From: an uncultured Alphaproteobacteria bacterium
GTDB taxonomy: Bacteria; Pseudomonadota; Alphaproteobacteria; UBA7985
DNA length: 64,000 nucleotides
Direction of reading: 5' to 3'
Assembly (NCBI GenBank): GCA_905479265.1
Contig: CAJQLX010000004.1
Coordinates: forward strand, 62,001 to 126,000
Positions 8,350-16,634 of this stretch are shown one piece after another. Numbering within the stretch: the first letter of the stretch is position 1; every line of letters begins with the position of its first letter. The notes under the pieces were generated by a model. It was not told the origin of the DNA and searched no databases. It saw only the letters and a program-made list of their open reading frames with translations. The translations under genes were made by a program, and so were the position numbers.

Positions 8350-8904
8350 CTAGGCCTTTACAGCGCCCATGAAGCGATCACGGATGGTCACCGGGTCCAT
8401 CGTGATAACTGGAACCTTGATGTTCCCAGATTCACACTTGGATACGATGATGGTCATTTTGTCCGAAGCAATAGCGTCCTTGACCGCCTGCACGGTATCT
8501 TCCGCGCGACACTCAACCACATTCTCACAACCACAAGCCTCAGCAACCGCAGCCAGCGACGTCTTACGACCCGCATAGGTCGGCTGGTCGCCCGTAGAGC
8601 CGTAAGACCCATTGTCGATGATCAGCAGGATGAAGTTGTCCGCTACATTGTTCGCAATCGTCGGCAAAGTGCCGAAGTTGGTCAGAACGGAGCCGTCACC
8701 GTCGATAGAGATGACTTTCTTGTCCTGCGCCAGTGCAAGGCCCAAACCGATGGACGAGGCCAGACCCATGGTACCCAGCATGTAGAAGTTGGTTGCACGG
8801 TCGTCGATCAGGTGCAGCTCCTGACTCGGCAGACCAATGTTACAGACAACCAAATGCTCGGCGATGGTTGGTGCGAGTTCTTTCAGAATATCAGAGCGAA
8901 TCAT
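8350..8904 (-). CDS. comE: Sulfopyruvate decarboxylase, beta (ThDP-binding) subunit
   Basis: A 184-residue stand-alone C-terminal ThDP domain. It has GTMGLASSIGLGLA near 44-57 and the ThDP/Mg motif from GDGSVLTNFG to LLIIDNGSYGSTG near 69-107. Together with the alpha subunit this split arrangement is that of sulfopyruvate decarboxylase (ComDE), which makes sulfoacetaldehyde and CO2, or of the related phosphonopyruvate decarboxylase. Xsc in the same window favours sulfopyruvate. GGAAGGG precedes the ATG, which starts 3 bases after the comD stop. Confidence 0.82.
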   Translation of the reverse strand: MIRSDILKELAPTIAEHLVVCNIGLPSQELHLIDDRATNFYMLGTMGLASSIGLGLALAQDKKVISIDGDGSVLTNFGTLPTIANNVADNFILLIIDNGSYGSTGDQPTYAGRKTSLAAVAEACGCENVVECRAEDTVQAVKDAIASDKMTIIVSKCESGNIKVPVITMDPVTIRDRFMGAVKA

Positions 8905-8907
8905 GGC

Positions 8908-9405
8908 TTAGTAACCCTTCCAGAAAGACGCATCGGTCAGGATAGCGACCGGCTTGTTGCACATGAAGGTGTACTTCAAGATCTTATCGAGTTCCTCCAC
9001 GTCTTCTTCGCGGTGGAAGTGATAGGTCGGGATATTCAGCTGCGCCAGAAGCGCTTTGGTGTGAACGGCCATCTCGACCTGACATGCCACAGGCTCGCCC
9101 AGCTCACCCCGGTAGGAAATCAGCATCGGCAGCGGCATCCGGTAGAACTGTGTCAGGGTCACGAGCGTATTGATCGTCACGCCAATCGCCGTGTTCTGCA
9201 TAATGATCGCTGGGCGCTTTCCACCCATGAATGCGCCCGCACATAAACCCATGCCCTCGTCTTCTTTGTTTGACGGGATATGGTAGATATCCGGGCTGGC
9301 GTCGACGGCATCAATGACACCGGCCAGCTGCTTACATGGCACCGTTGTTACGAAACTAATGTCATTGGCGACCATGTCGCTAACGATCCTTGCGTTTATA
9401 TCCAC
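8908..9405 (-). CDS. comD: Sulfopyruvate decarboxylase, alpha (PYR-domain) subunit
   Basis: A 165-residue stand-alone PYR domain of a ThDP decarboxylase. It shows TVPCKQLAGVIDAV, then NKEDEGMGLCAGAFMGGK with the cofactor-activating Glu, and IMQNTAIGVTINTL. I place the start at GTG 9405 because GAGGA lies 8-10 bases upstream and the family is about 165-175 residues. The open frame extends to 9798, but that extra sequence crosses the operator and overlaps the divergent acyl-CoA dehydrogenase gene. It is the first gene of the operon under the palindrome at 9432. Confidence 0.82.
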   Translation of the reverse strand: MDINARIVSDMVANDISFVTTVPCKQLAGVIDAVDASPDIYHIPSNKEDEGMGLCAGAFMGGKRPAIIMQNTAIGVTINTLVTLTQFYRMPLPMLISYRGELGEPVACQVEMAVHTKALLAQLNIPTYHFHREEDVEELDKILKYTFMCNKPVAILTDASFWKGY

Positions 9406-9431
9406 CCTTGGAATCCTCGCCTTTTCTTGAA

Positions 9432-9445
9432 TGTAAGCGCTTGCA
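9432..9445. promoter_or_regulatory. LacI-family operator before comD
   Basis: TGTAAGCGCTTGCA matches the 6071 palindrome at 13 of 14 positions and lies 27 bases upstream of the comD GTG, a repressor-compatible position. It ties the comDE operon to the same LacI regulator as the TRAP-hpsN operon. Confidence 0.7.
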
Positions 9446-9554
9446 TAGCATGAGCAGTCTCGTTCTGAAAGCCAACGTGACAACGAATCAGCAGCGCGAA
9501 TTTGCGATATCTGATAACAGGATCCCATGGCGACAAACCAGTGCGATCCAATCA

Positions 9555-9570
9555 CCTGACCCATGTCAGG
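9555..9570. promoter_or_regulatory. Short dyad upstream of the acyl-CoA dehydrogenase gene
   Basis: CCTGAC-CCAT-GTCAGG, a perfect 6-bp dyad with a 4-base spacer, sits 55 bases before the ATG at 9625. It could be a regulator site or a small hairpin; no cognate regulator is identifiable. Confidence 0.35.
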
Positions 9571-9624
9571 CCAAAATTGCCGGTGCTGTCGCGTGGACGA
9601 CCCGGTGAGAAGAAAGGGTGACGT

Positions 9625-10767
9625 ATGTTTGAACTGAGCCAAGAACAGCGATTGATTGTGGACGCTGCAGCTGCCTTTACCGACGATAGGATGCGGCCCA
9701 ATGCCGAGCATTGGGACCAAAATCATATCCTCGACCGAGACGTTTTGGCCGAGCTTTGCGCCCTTGGTTTCGGCGGCGTTTATACCAGCGAAGAACACGG
9801 CGGTTCAGGCTTGGGGCGGCTCGAAGCCGCGCTGATCTTTGAGCAACTGTCCAAGGGCTGCATCGGTCACGCAACCTTTTTGACGATCCACAATATGGCG
9901 GCATGGATGGTTGACCGGTTCGGCAGCAGCGACCTGCGTGAGCGCTTTGTTGGTCCTATGGTGCGGGGGGAGATGATTACCTCCTACTGTCTGACCGAGC
10001 CTAATAACGGCTCCGATGCCGCCAACCTGACCACACGCGCAGACCGCGACGGCGATAGCTACATCCTCAACGGCGCCAAGGTCTTTATCTCCGGCGCAGG
10101 TTTCTCCGACCTTTATATCGTCATGGCGCGATCAGAAGGTCCGGGGCCAAAGGGGATTTCGGCGTTTTTGGTCGAAAACGGAACGCCGGGGCTCAGCTTT
10201 GGCAAGAACGAACGCAAGATGGGTTGGAACGCGCAACCCACAGCCATGGTCAGCTTCGACAACTGCCGCATCCCCGCTGCGAACCGCTTGGGCGATGCGG
10301 GGCAAGGGTTCAGCTTTGCGATGCAAGGGCTCAACGGTGGTCGCTTGAACATTGCCGCCTGTTCCCTTGGTGGCGCGCAAGAAGCGATGGACCGCGCCTT
10401 ACGCTACAGCCGCGAACGCAAGCAGTTTGGGCAGGCCATTGGTGATTTTCAGAACACCGCGTTTAAACTCGCGGATATGGAAACCGCGCTGGAAGCCTCC
10501 CGCCTGTTCCTCTATTCCGCCGCAAAAGCGATGGATGAGGCGCGCGGGGATGTTGCGACACAGAACGCCATGACCAAGCGGTTTGTCACCGATCAGTGCT
10601 TCGACGTCGCCAATCAGGCGCTGCAAATCCATGGCGGTTACGGCTATTTGTCAGACTATGGCGTCGAGCGGATTGTTCGCGATCTCCGCGTGCATCAAAT
10701 CCTCGAAGGCACCAACGAGATCATGCGGGTCATGATCTCGCGGGCCTTGAGCCAGCGGGCGGGCTAA
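9625..10767 (+). CDS. Acyl-CoA dehydrogenase (short/branched-chain type)
   Basis: A 380-residue flavoprotein of the ACAD family. The FAD/substrate signature is seen as SYCLTEPNNGSDAANL (about 117-132) and the C-terminal signature as QIHGGYGYLSDYGVER (333-348). The catalytic Glu is probably in the final EGTNEIMRVMIS segment (about 363-374). The layout resembles isobutyryl-CoA dehydrogenase (ACAD8-like), used in valine breakdown, but short-chain acyl-CoA or isovaleryl-CoA are possible. It stands alone, divergent from comDE, with no other beta-oxidation genes beside it. Confidence 0.9.
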   Translation: MFELSQEQRLIVDAAAAFTDDRMRPNAEHWDQNHILDRDVLAELCALGFGGVYTSEEHGGSGLGRLEAALIFEQLSKGCIGHATFLTIHNMAAWMVDRFGSSDLRERFVGPMVRGEMITSYCLTEPNNGSDAANLTTRADRDGDSYILNGAKVFISGAGFSDLYIVMARSEGPGPKGISAFLVENGTPGLSFGKNERKMGWNAQPTAMVSFDNCRIPAANRLGDAGQGFSFAMQGLNGGRLNIAACSLGGAQEAMDRALRYSRERKQFGQAIGDFQNTAFKLADMETALEASRLFLYSAAKAMDEARGDVATQNAMTKRFVTDQCFDVANQALQIHGGYGYLSDYGVERIVRDLRVHQILEGTNEIMRVMISRALSQRAG

Positions 10768-10771
10768 TCGC

Positions 10772-12346
10772 CTAGAACAGCCCCAGTTTTGCTAATGTCG
10801 CGGGACCGGCGATGCCGTCGACTTTCAGGCCGTGGTCCTGCTGGAATGCTCGAACCACGGTTTCCAGATCGCCATCAAACACCCCTTCCATCCCATCAAC
10901 GGTGTAGCCTTCGCGTCGGAGGGCTTGTTGCAGGTTTTCAATCTCAAAGCCTTTGTCTCCCCGCTGCATCACGCTGAGCTTACGCTGGCCCTTGCTGGCG
11001 TAAAACAACGACTGGTTGGCTGATTTCACACTGCGAGACGCATCAACGTTCGGCTCAGACAGGCGTTGAGATTGCAGCGTCAGCGCCTGCTGCTTTGCGG
11101 CAAGCGTATTGAGTTGCGCTTGGGAAACCCGGTCTTCCAACACCCCGGTCACCGCACTCAAACGGTTTAATGCCGTTGCATAGACCGTATTGGCCGTGTC
11201 GTAGTCGCCTTTTGCCGCGAGTTTTGCCGCTTCTTTTTCCGCCTGCTCGATTTCAACCAGTGCGCGCTCGGCTGTCACATCGCTTTTTTGGCTACCAGCC
11301 ACCATTGCCGCATCGCTGGAAACGCGCACGCTTAGAGGCTCCTCGATCAGGATCAAACGGCCTGTTTCCCGTTCTTTCAGCGACACCTGCACGGCCCCCA
11401 AATCAAGGTCTTCGCCCAACACCGCACGGGGCACCGTAAAGCGAGCAATCAGCACGATGGACTCATCATAGCGTAACGTCCCCAGATCAAAGCGTTGCTC
11501 GGCAAAAGCAATGTCGTTGAGCAAATCGGCTTTGACGCCGGGCGCACTGACAAGATTGAGCCGCAGGTCTTCCGCAACGGTTTGGAACAGGCCGCGCACT
11601 TCCTGATCGAAAATCGTGGCGACCTGTGAAGGGCTTTCTACGTAGTAATAATTACCGTTTCCCGCTTGGGCGATGGCGCGAAGCATTTCCTCGTCATAAT
11701 CAGCACCCAGACCAATGGCGGACACGGTTGTTCCGTCGCTGGCCATACGCCCCACCAGCGCGCTCATGCCGTCAATGCTCTCAATACCATCGTTGGCCAA
11801 ACCGTCGGACATCAGCACAAGCCGCGTCAGCCGCCCATCGCCTTTGCCGAAAGACAGCAGGCGGGCATTATTCTTCAAGCCCGCGGAAATGTTGGTGCCA
11901 CCATCGGGATAAAGCGCGGCGAGAGCAGAACGCAGGGCTTCTGGACGGCTCAAGTCGTCTTGCGCAGCCAGCACCTTGGCGCGGTTGCTGTAGGTCGAAA
12001 TCGACAGCCGGTCCTCTGTACTCAGCCGATCAATCACTTTGTAAGCGGCTTCCCGTGCATAGTCCCACTTGCGAGCATCGGCCATTGAGCCGGAGGTATC
12101 CAGTACCAACCCCAGATTGAGCGGCAAGCGGTCGTCAATGGTGGGGTCAATCACCGGCGCAGCGGCACCGTCAATGCGGATCAACACGTGCAGATCAACC
12201 GCATCATCCCGCGGTGCGATAACCGCTTGTTCGAGATCAAGGCGTAACGTCGCTGGCGCTGTGGTTTGTGCCTGTGCGTTTGCCACGCAGAAAAGCGGCA
12301 ACAGGGCCGCAAGCGCGAGGCGGTGAAAAAGGGTGACGCGGGACAT
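10772..12346 (-). CDS. Secreted VWA-domain protein with C-terminal peptidoglycan-binding domain
   Basis: About 524 residues from ATG 12346, which has AGGAGG 8 bases upstream. A Sec signal peptide ends near ANAQA. A von Willebrand A domain follows with an intact MIDAS motif (DTSGSMADA, then a conserved Thr and Asp downstream). A helical, Ala/Glu/Lys-rich section leads to a C-terminal PG_binding_1 repeat (about the last 65 residues, ending AGPATLAKLGLF). It is likely periplasmic and holds a partner near the cell wall. No MoxR-type ATPase or other typical VWA partner is adjacent, and the function is unknown. Confidence 0.82.
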   Translation of the reverse strand: MSRVTLFHRLALAALLPLFCVANAQAQTTAPATLRLDLEQAVIAPRDDAVDLHVLIRIDGAAAPVIDPTIDDRLPLNLGLVLDTSGSMADARKWDYAREAAYKVIDRLSTEDRLSISTYSNRAKVLAAQDDLSRPEALRSALAALYPDGGTNISAGLKNNARLLSFGKGDGRLTRLVLMSDGLANDGIESIDGMSALVGRMASDGTTVSAIGLGADYDEEMLRAIAQAGNGNYYYVESPSQVATIFDQEVRGLFQTVAEDLRLNLVSAPGVKADLLNDIAFAEQRFDLGTLRYDESIVLIARFTVPRAVLGEDLDLGAVQVSLKERETGRLILIEEPLSVRVSSDAAMVAGSQKSDVTAERALVEIEQAEKEAAKLAAKGDYDTANTVYATALNRLSAVTGVLEDRVSQAQLNTLAAKQQALTLQSQRLSEPNVDASRSVKSANQSLFYASKGQRKLSVMQRGDKGFEIENLQQALRREGYTVDGMEGVFDGDLETVVRAFQQDHGLKVDGIAGPATLAKLGLF

Positions 12347-12516
12347 GGAAAAGGCCTCCTGTGAATGGTATCGACACAAGAACCCTAGCGCTGCCGATCG
12401 GCCAGCCTTTGCCGGGGATGCGCAGTTACCGCGCAAAAATTAAGGCAATCTTGCGCTCAAAAAGGCGCGGCGGAGCGATTGACGTGCTGCCCTCGCCCCG
12501 CTTTTCCGATGCCCCT

Positions 12517-14964
12517 TTAGGACCGCATACGCCCGCCATTTGGATCATAGGCTGGCGCGCCCATGATCACTGCATCGTGCATTTCACCCAAGATTTCCAC
12601 GGTCACCTTCGCGCCTGCGTCCGCGAAAGGCGTTGCGACGTAGGCCATGGCCATGGACTGCTCGACATGGTGGGCAAAGCTGCCGGATGTGATGTAGCCC
12701 ACAGCCTCGCCATCCACCAACACGGCTTCATCCAGCGTCACGTCAATCGGTGTATCAACGGTCAAAGTCACCAACTTGCGCTCAACGCCTTGGTCTTTGA
12801 AGGCTTGGGTGGCTTCCTTGCCCACGAAGTCTTTGTTCCAGTTGATGAAGGCATCCATGCCCGACTCAACCGCGTTGAAGTCAGGCCGGAATTCCAGCCC
12901 CCAAGCGCCCCAGCCCTTTTCCAGCCGCAAGGACATAAGCGCCCGGTTGCCGTACCAGCGATAACCTAAATCCGCGCCCGCGTCCTCGATTGCTTCGGAC
13001 AGCGCCAGCAGGTACTGCGGTCGGCAATACACCTCATAGCCCAGCTCCCCCGAAAAGCTGATCCGGTTGAGAATCACCGGGACGCCGCCAACAAAGGTCT
13101 GCACGCTATCGCGGAACATGAAGGCGTCTTCGGAGACGTCCAGCCGCGTGATCCGCTGCAGCAGTTCCCGTGACTTCGGCCCCGACAACGCGACCCCGTG
13201 CCAATCGCCGGTTTGGTTTTCGTGCCGCACTGTGTCTGGCAGCGTTTTAGCAAAAAATCGGCTGTGCGCGTCCTGCATCGAGCCGGAGCCAAACAGCATG
13301 AAGTGATCCTCGCCCAAGCACGCGACGGTCAGATCGCCGTAGAGCCGCCCTTTGCCGGTGAGCATGGGGGTGAGGGTGATGCGGCCTTCTTTTGGGATGA
13401 ACCCGGCCATCGTCCGATTAAGCCATTCGCGCGCGCCCGGGCCTTTGATTTCATGCTTGGCAAAGTTGGCGATCTCAATCCCGCCAACGCCCGTGCGCAC
13501 AGCCGCAACTTCGCGCGCGACATAGTCGTGGGACCGGTTGCGGGTAAAGGCTGGGTCTTCCCAAGCGTCTTCAGGACTGTCCGCGAACCAAAGCGCGTGT
13601 TCGAGACCAAAGGCCTGCCCCATGCGCGCGCCCTTGGCGACCAAACGGTCATAGAGCGCGGTTGTCTGCTGTCGCCGTCCCTTGGGCAGAGTTTCGTTCG
13701 GGAAGGTCATCACGAAGCGGCGCTCGTAGTTCTCGGTTGATTTGACCGTCCCCCAGTCTGGGCTTGCCCACGAGCCAAAGCGCGCCACGTCCATCGCCCA
13801 AACGTCGATCGAAGGCTCCCCGTCGATCATCCACTCGGCCATCGTCAAACCAACCCCGCCACCCTGACAGAAGCCCGCCATTACACCCACGGCGCACCAG
13901 TAATTATGCATCCCCGGCACAGGACCGATCATCGGATTACCGTCGGGGCCAAAGGTGAAGGGACCGTTGATGGCCTGCCGAATGCCGGCATTGGCCAGTT
14001 CCGGCCAGCGTTCAAAACCCAGCTCTAGCCGGTCTGCGATGTGCTCAAGGTTAGGGTTCAGCAGCTCATGACCGAAATCCCAGGGTGTCCCCTCGACCTT
14101 CCACGGCACGCCCACAGGCTCATATGTGCCGATCAGCATGCCGTCCCGCTCCTGCCGGAAATACATGTTGGCCTCGTAGTCGATCCCGCACGGCAAGCGC
14201 GAGCCCCAGTTGGCGACTTCATCGATCCGCTCGGTGAGCAAATAGTGGTGCTCCATGGGCTGCACAGGGACGTTTAAGCCGGTCATTTGACCAACCTCCC
14301 GCGCCCAAAGCCCCCCACAGTTAACGATGTGTTCCGCGTTGATCACCCCTTGGGGCGTGGTCACGTCCCACGTGCCATCAGCCCGCTGTGTCGTGGCAGT
14401 CGCTGGCGTGTGAGTGAAGTATTGCGCGCCATAGTGCCGGGCTGCTTTGGCAAAGGCGTAGGTGGTGCCGGACGGGTCAAGGTCACCGTCCTGATCATCC
14501 CACAGCACGGCGTGATAGTGCGACGGGTCAACCAGCGGATGCCGCTCTCCCAATTCCTTGGGTGAGATGAATTCCTGTTGCAGCCCCATGTAGCGCGCTT
14601 TGGACCGCTCGCGCTTGAGGTAGTCGTACCAAGTCTTGTTCGATGCGAGGTAAAAGCCACCCGTCAAATGCAGGCCGATATCCTGCCCCGACAGCTCCTC
14701 AACCTCGCGATACAAACCAATAGTGTAGCTTTGCAGGCGCGAGATGTTCGGGTCCGACGAAATCGTGTGAATCTGCCCCGCTGCATGCCACGAGGAACCG
14801 GATGTCAGCTCGTCCCGCTCCAGCAGTACCGCGTCTTTCCAGCCGAACTTGGCGAGGTGATACAGGATGGAACAGCCAACCACGCCACCGCCAATCACCA
14901 CCACTTTTGCGTGGGATGGTAGGGCTTTTTTGGCGCTTGGGCCTTCTTTGATGATATCGGGCAT
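12517..14964 (-). CDS. FAD oxidoreductase-GcvT fusion (dimethylglycine/sarcosine dehydrogenase family)
   Basis: An 815-residue fusion. The N-terminal DAO-type FAD domain has VVVIGGGVVGCS at 21-32 and SGSSWHAAG at 55-63, where His60 is in the place of the covalent-FAD histidine of dimethylglycine and sarcosine dehydrogenases. The C-terminal half is a folate-binding GcvT/aminomethyltransferase region (LSGPKSRELLQRI, FSGELGYEVY, GWGAWGLEFRPD). It would N-demethylate a methylated glycine and pass the C1 unit to tetrahydrofolate. It is 49 bases downstream of an mttB-family gene, so the pair probably acts in sequence on betaine-type substrates. Confidence 0.9.
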   Translation of the reverse strand: MPDIIKEGPSAKKALPSHAKVVVIGGGVVGCSILYHLAKFGWKDAVLLERDELTSGSSWHAAGQIHTISSDPNISRLQSYTIGLYREVEELSGQDIGLHLTGGFYLASNKTWYDYLKRERSKARYMGLQQEFISPKELGERHPLVDPSHYHAVLWDDQDGDLDPSGTTYAFAKAARHYGAQYFTHTPATATTQRADGTWDVTTPQGVINAEHIVNCGGLWAREVGQMTGLNVPVQPMEHHYLLTERIDEVANWGSRLPCGIDYEANMYFRQERDGMLIGTYEPVGVPWKVEGTPWDFGHELLNPNLEHIADRLELGFERWPELANAGIRQAINGPFTFGPDGNPMIGPVPGMHNYWCAVGVMAGFCQGGGVGLTMAEWMIDGEPSIDVWAMDVARFGSWASPDWGTVKSTENYERRFVMTFPNETLPKGRRQQTTALYDRLVAKGARMGQAFGLEHALWFADSPEDAWEDPAFTRNRSHDYVAREVAAVRTGVGGIEIANFAKHEIKGPGAREWLNRTMAGFIPKEGRITLTPMLTGKGRLYGDLTVACLGEDHFMLFGSGSMQDAHSRFFAKTLPDTVRHENQTGDWHGVALSGPKSRELLQRITRLDVSEDAFMFRDSVQTFVGGVPVILNRISFSGELGYEVYCRPQYLLALSEAIEDAGADLGYRWYGNRALMSLRLEKGWGAWGLEFRPDFNAVESGMDAFINWNKDFVGKEATQAFKDQGVERKLVTLTVDTPIDVTLDEAVLVDGEAVGYITSGSFAHHVEQSMAMAYVATPFADAGAKVTVEILGEMHDAVIMGAPAYDPNGGRMRS

Positions 14965-15013
14965 GAGAGGTCTCTTCAGTCGTCTGTTAGGGCGTGTAAA
15001 TAGGGTTTAAAAC

Positions 15014-16540
15014 TCAGTACCAAGCGTCGGGAAGCTCTTCCTTGCGCCGGGTAACATAGGCTTCCAGCTCTTCGCGCTTGGCTTGATCCAGCGCAGGCTG
15101 TTGATAGTCGCCGAGCATCCGGTTCCACTTCTCGAAAGCACGGACACGCATGTCCTTTGCTCCGTTCGCTTCCCAGTTTTCAACGTTATCGCTGTTGCTC
15201 AGCTCAGCCTCGTAGAAGGCATCAGAATAGTTCGCCATTGTGTGCGCGGAGCCCAGGAAATGTCCGCCCGGTTCAATCTCTTCGAACGCGGTTCGGGCAA
15301 AGGCGTTGTCATCGTCTTGCAGACCGACACCCAACAGCTTCTGATAACTGCCCAAGCGATCAGCATCCATGATCAGCTTTTCGTACCCCGTGCTCAAACC
15401 ACCTTCGAGCCAACCGGCAGCATGCAGGGTAAAGTTTGACCCGGCGAGCATGGTCGAGTGCATGGAATCCGCGCTTTCGTATGCGGCTTGGGCATCCTCG
15501 ATCTTGCTGGCCGTCAGTGATCCACCACAACGCAACGGCAGACCCAGACGCCGGGAAAGCTGTCCAATCATATAATTCGAAAGCACCGGCTCAGGCATAC
15601 CAAAAGTCGGCGCGCCCGTGCGCAAAGACATAGAAGACAGGAAGTTCCCCATCACAAACGGCGCGCCGGGCCGAACCAGCTGGGCAAAGGCGCAAACCAT
15701 CATCGACTCAACCACCGCCTGACATACCGAAGCCGCCGTGCTCACGGGGCCCATAGCACCGGTCAGGATAAACGGCGTCACCACCATCCCCTGCCCTCGG
15801 CCAGAATAGACCTGAACCGCCTGACTGACCACGCGGTCGACCAGCAGCGGTGAGTTGGTGTTGACGTTGGCCATGATACAAACGTCACGGTCCAACCGTT
15901 CTGCGCCGAACAGGATATCGATCATATCCACCGTATCCTGTGCCCGGCTCATCTCAGTAATGGCGCCCAAAAACGGCTTATCGCTCAGCGTCATCTGCGC
16001 GAAAACCATGTCCAAATGGCGCTTGGACACGGGAATGTCCGTCGGTTCACAGATCACAAACGAACCGTGATGCAGGTTGGGATGCATGTAGACGAGCTTG
16101 AGCAGTGCCTCGTAGTCGCTGAATTCGGCGTAGCGGCGGCCTTTCTCCAAATCTCGGACAAAGGGCGCGCCATAAATCGGGGCGAAGACCTGATGATTGC
16201 CGCCAATGGTGACGGAACGCTCGGGGTTGCGAGCGTGCTGGACGAATTCGCTTGGGGCTTTCGCGACGAGATCACGGATCAACTGGGCGTCGGCCTTGAT
16301 GAGGTCGCCATGCTCCCCCGTCGGCTCAACCCCCGCTTTGCGCCAAATATCCAGCGCCAAAGGATCATCGCGAAAGGCAACGCCGATGTTCTCGATCATC
16401 CAATCGACTTGAGCTTCCAGCTTTTCCAGCTGGTCCTGATCCATGGGGTCGAAAAACGGCAGTACGCGCCGGATGTGCGGCGACGCTACGGTCGCGGATA
16501 CGGCCTGCACACCGCGCGTGGGACGCTCTCGTCTCGCCAT
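15014..16540 (-). CDS. Trimethylamine methyltransferase family protein (non-pyrrolysine MttB/MtgB-like)
   Basis: A 508-residue MttB-superfamily protein read through without an in-frame TAG, so it lacks pyrrolysine and belongs to the group that includes glycine betaine methyltransferase (MtgB). Members move a methyl group from a quaternary amine to a corrinoid protein. Conserved-looking stretches include IYGAPFVRDLEKGRR and GAPTFGMPEP. It is upstream of, and probably cotranscribed with, the DMGDH-GcvT gene and divergent from a LysR gene. No corrinoid protein or reductive activase lies in the window, so the methyl acceptor is unknown. Confidence 0.88.
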   Translation of the reverse strand: MARRERPTRGVQAVSATVASPHIRRVLPFFDPMDQDQLEKLEAQVDWMIENIGVAFRDDPLALDIWRKAGVEPTGEHGDLIKADAQLIRDLVAKAPSEFVQHARNPERSVTIGGNHQVFAPIYGAPFVRDLEKGRRYAEFSDYEALLKLVYMHPNLHHGSFVICEPTDIPVSKRHLDMVFAQMTLSDKPFLGAITEMSRAQDTVDMIDILFGAERLDRDVCIMANVNTNSPLLVDRVVSQAVQVYSGRGQGMVVTPFILTGAMGPVSTAASVCQAVVESMMVCAFAQLVRPGAPFVMGNFLSSMSLRTGAPTFGMPEPVLSNYMIGQLSRRLGLPLRCGGSLTASKIEDAQAAYESADSMHSTMLAGSNFTLHAAGWLEGGLSTGYEKLIMDADRLGSYQKLLGVGLQDDDNAFARTAFEEIEPGGHFLGSAHTMANYSDAFYEAELSNSDNVENWEANGAKDMRVRAFEKWNRMLGDYQQPALDQAKREELEAYVTRRKEELPDAWY

Positions 16541-16619
16541 TGTTCTTGCCCTCCCTGTTACGGATGCAGACTGCCTTCCTTTTTATCGCTTGTATTCCTT
16601 GAAAATAGATATGGTTTGG

Positions 16620-16634
16620 ATAGGCTCTGTCTAT
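16620..16634. promoter_or_regulatory. Possible LysR site (ATAG-N7-CTAT)
   Basis: An ATAG-N7-CTAT dyad, which fits T-N11-A, overlaps the lysR start codon between lysR and mttB. It could mediate autoregulation and control of the divergent mttB. The short arms make chance a real possibility. Confidence 0.3.

Noticed and set aside
9406-9798. A long N-terminal extension of comD
   Set aside because: It crosses the LacI-type operator and overlaps the acyl-CoA dehydrogenase start; GTG 9405 gives the usual family length.
15014-16540. Possible pyrrolysine-containing MttB
   Set aside because: The frame runs the full family length with no internal TAG, so it is the non-pyrrolysine type.
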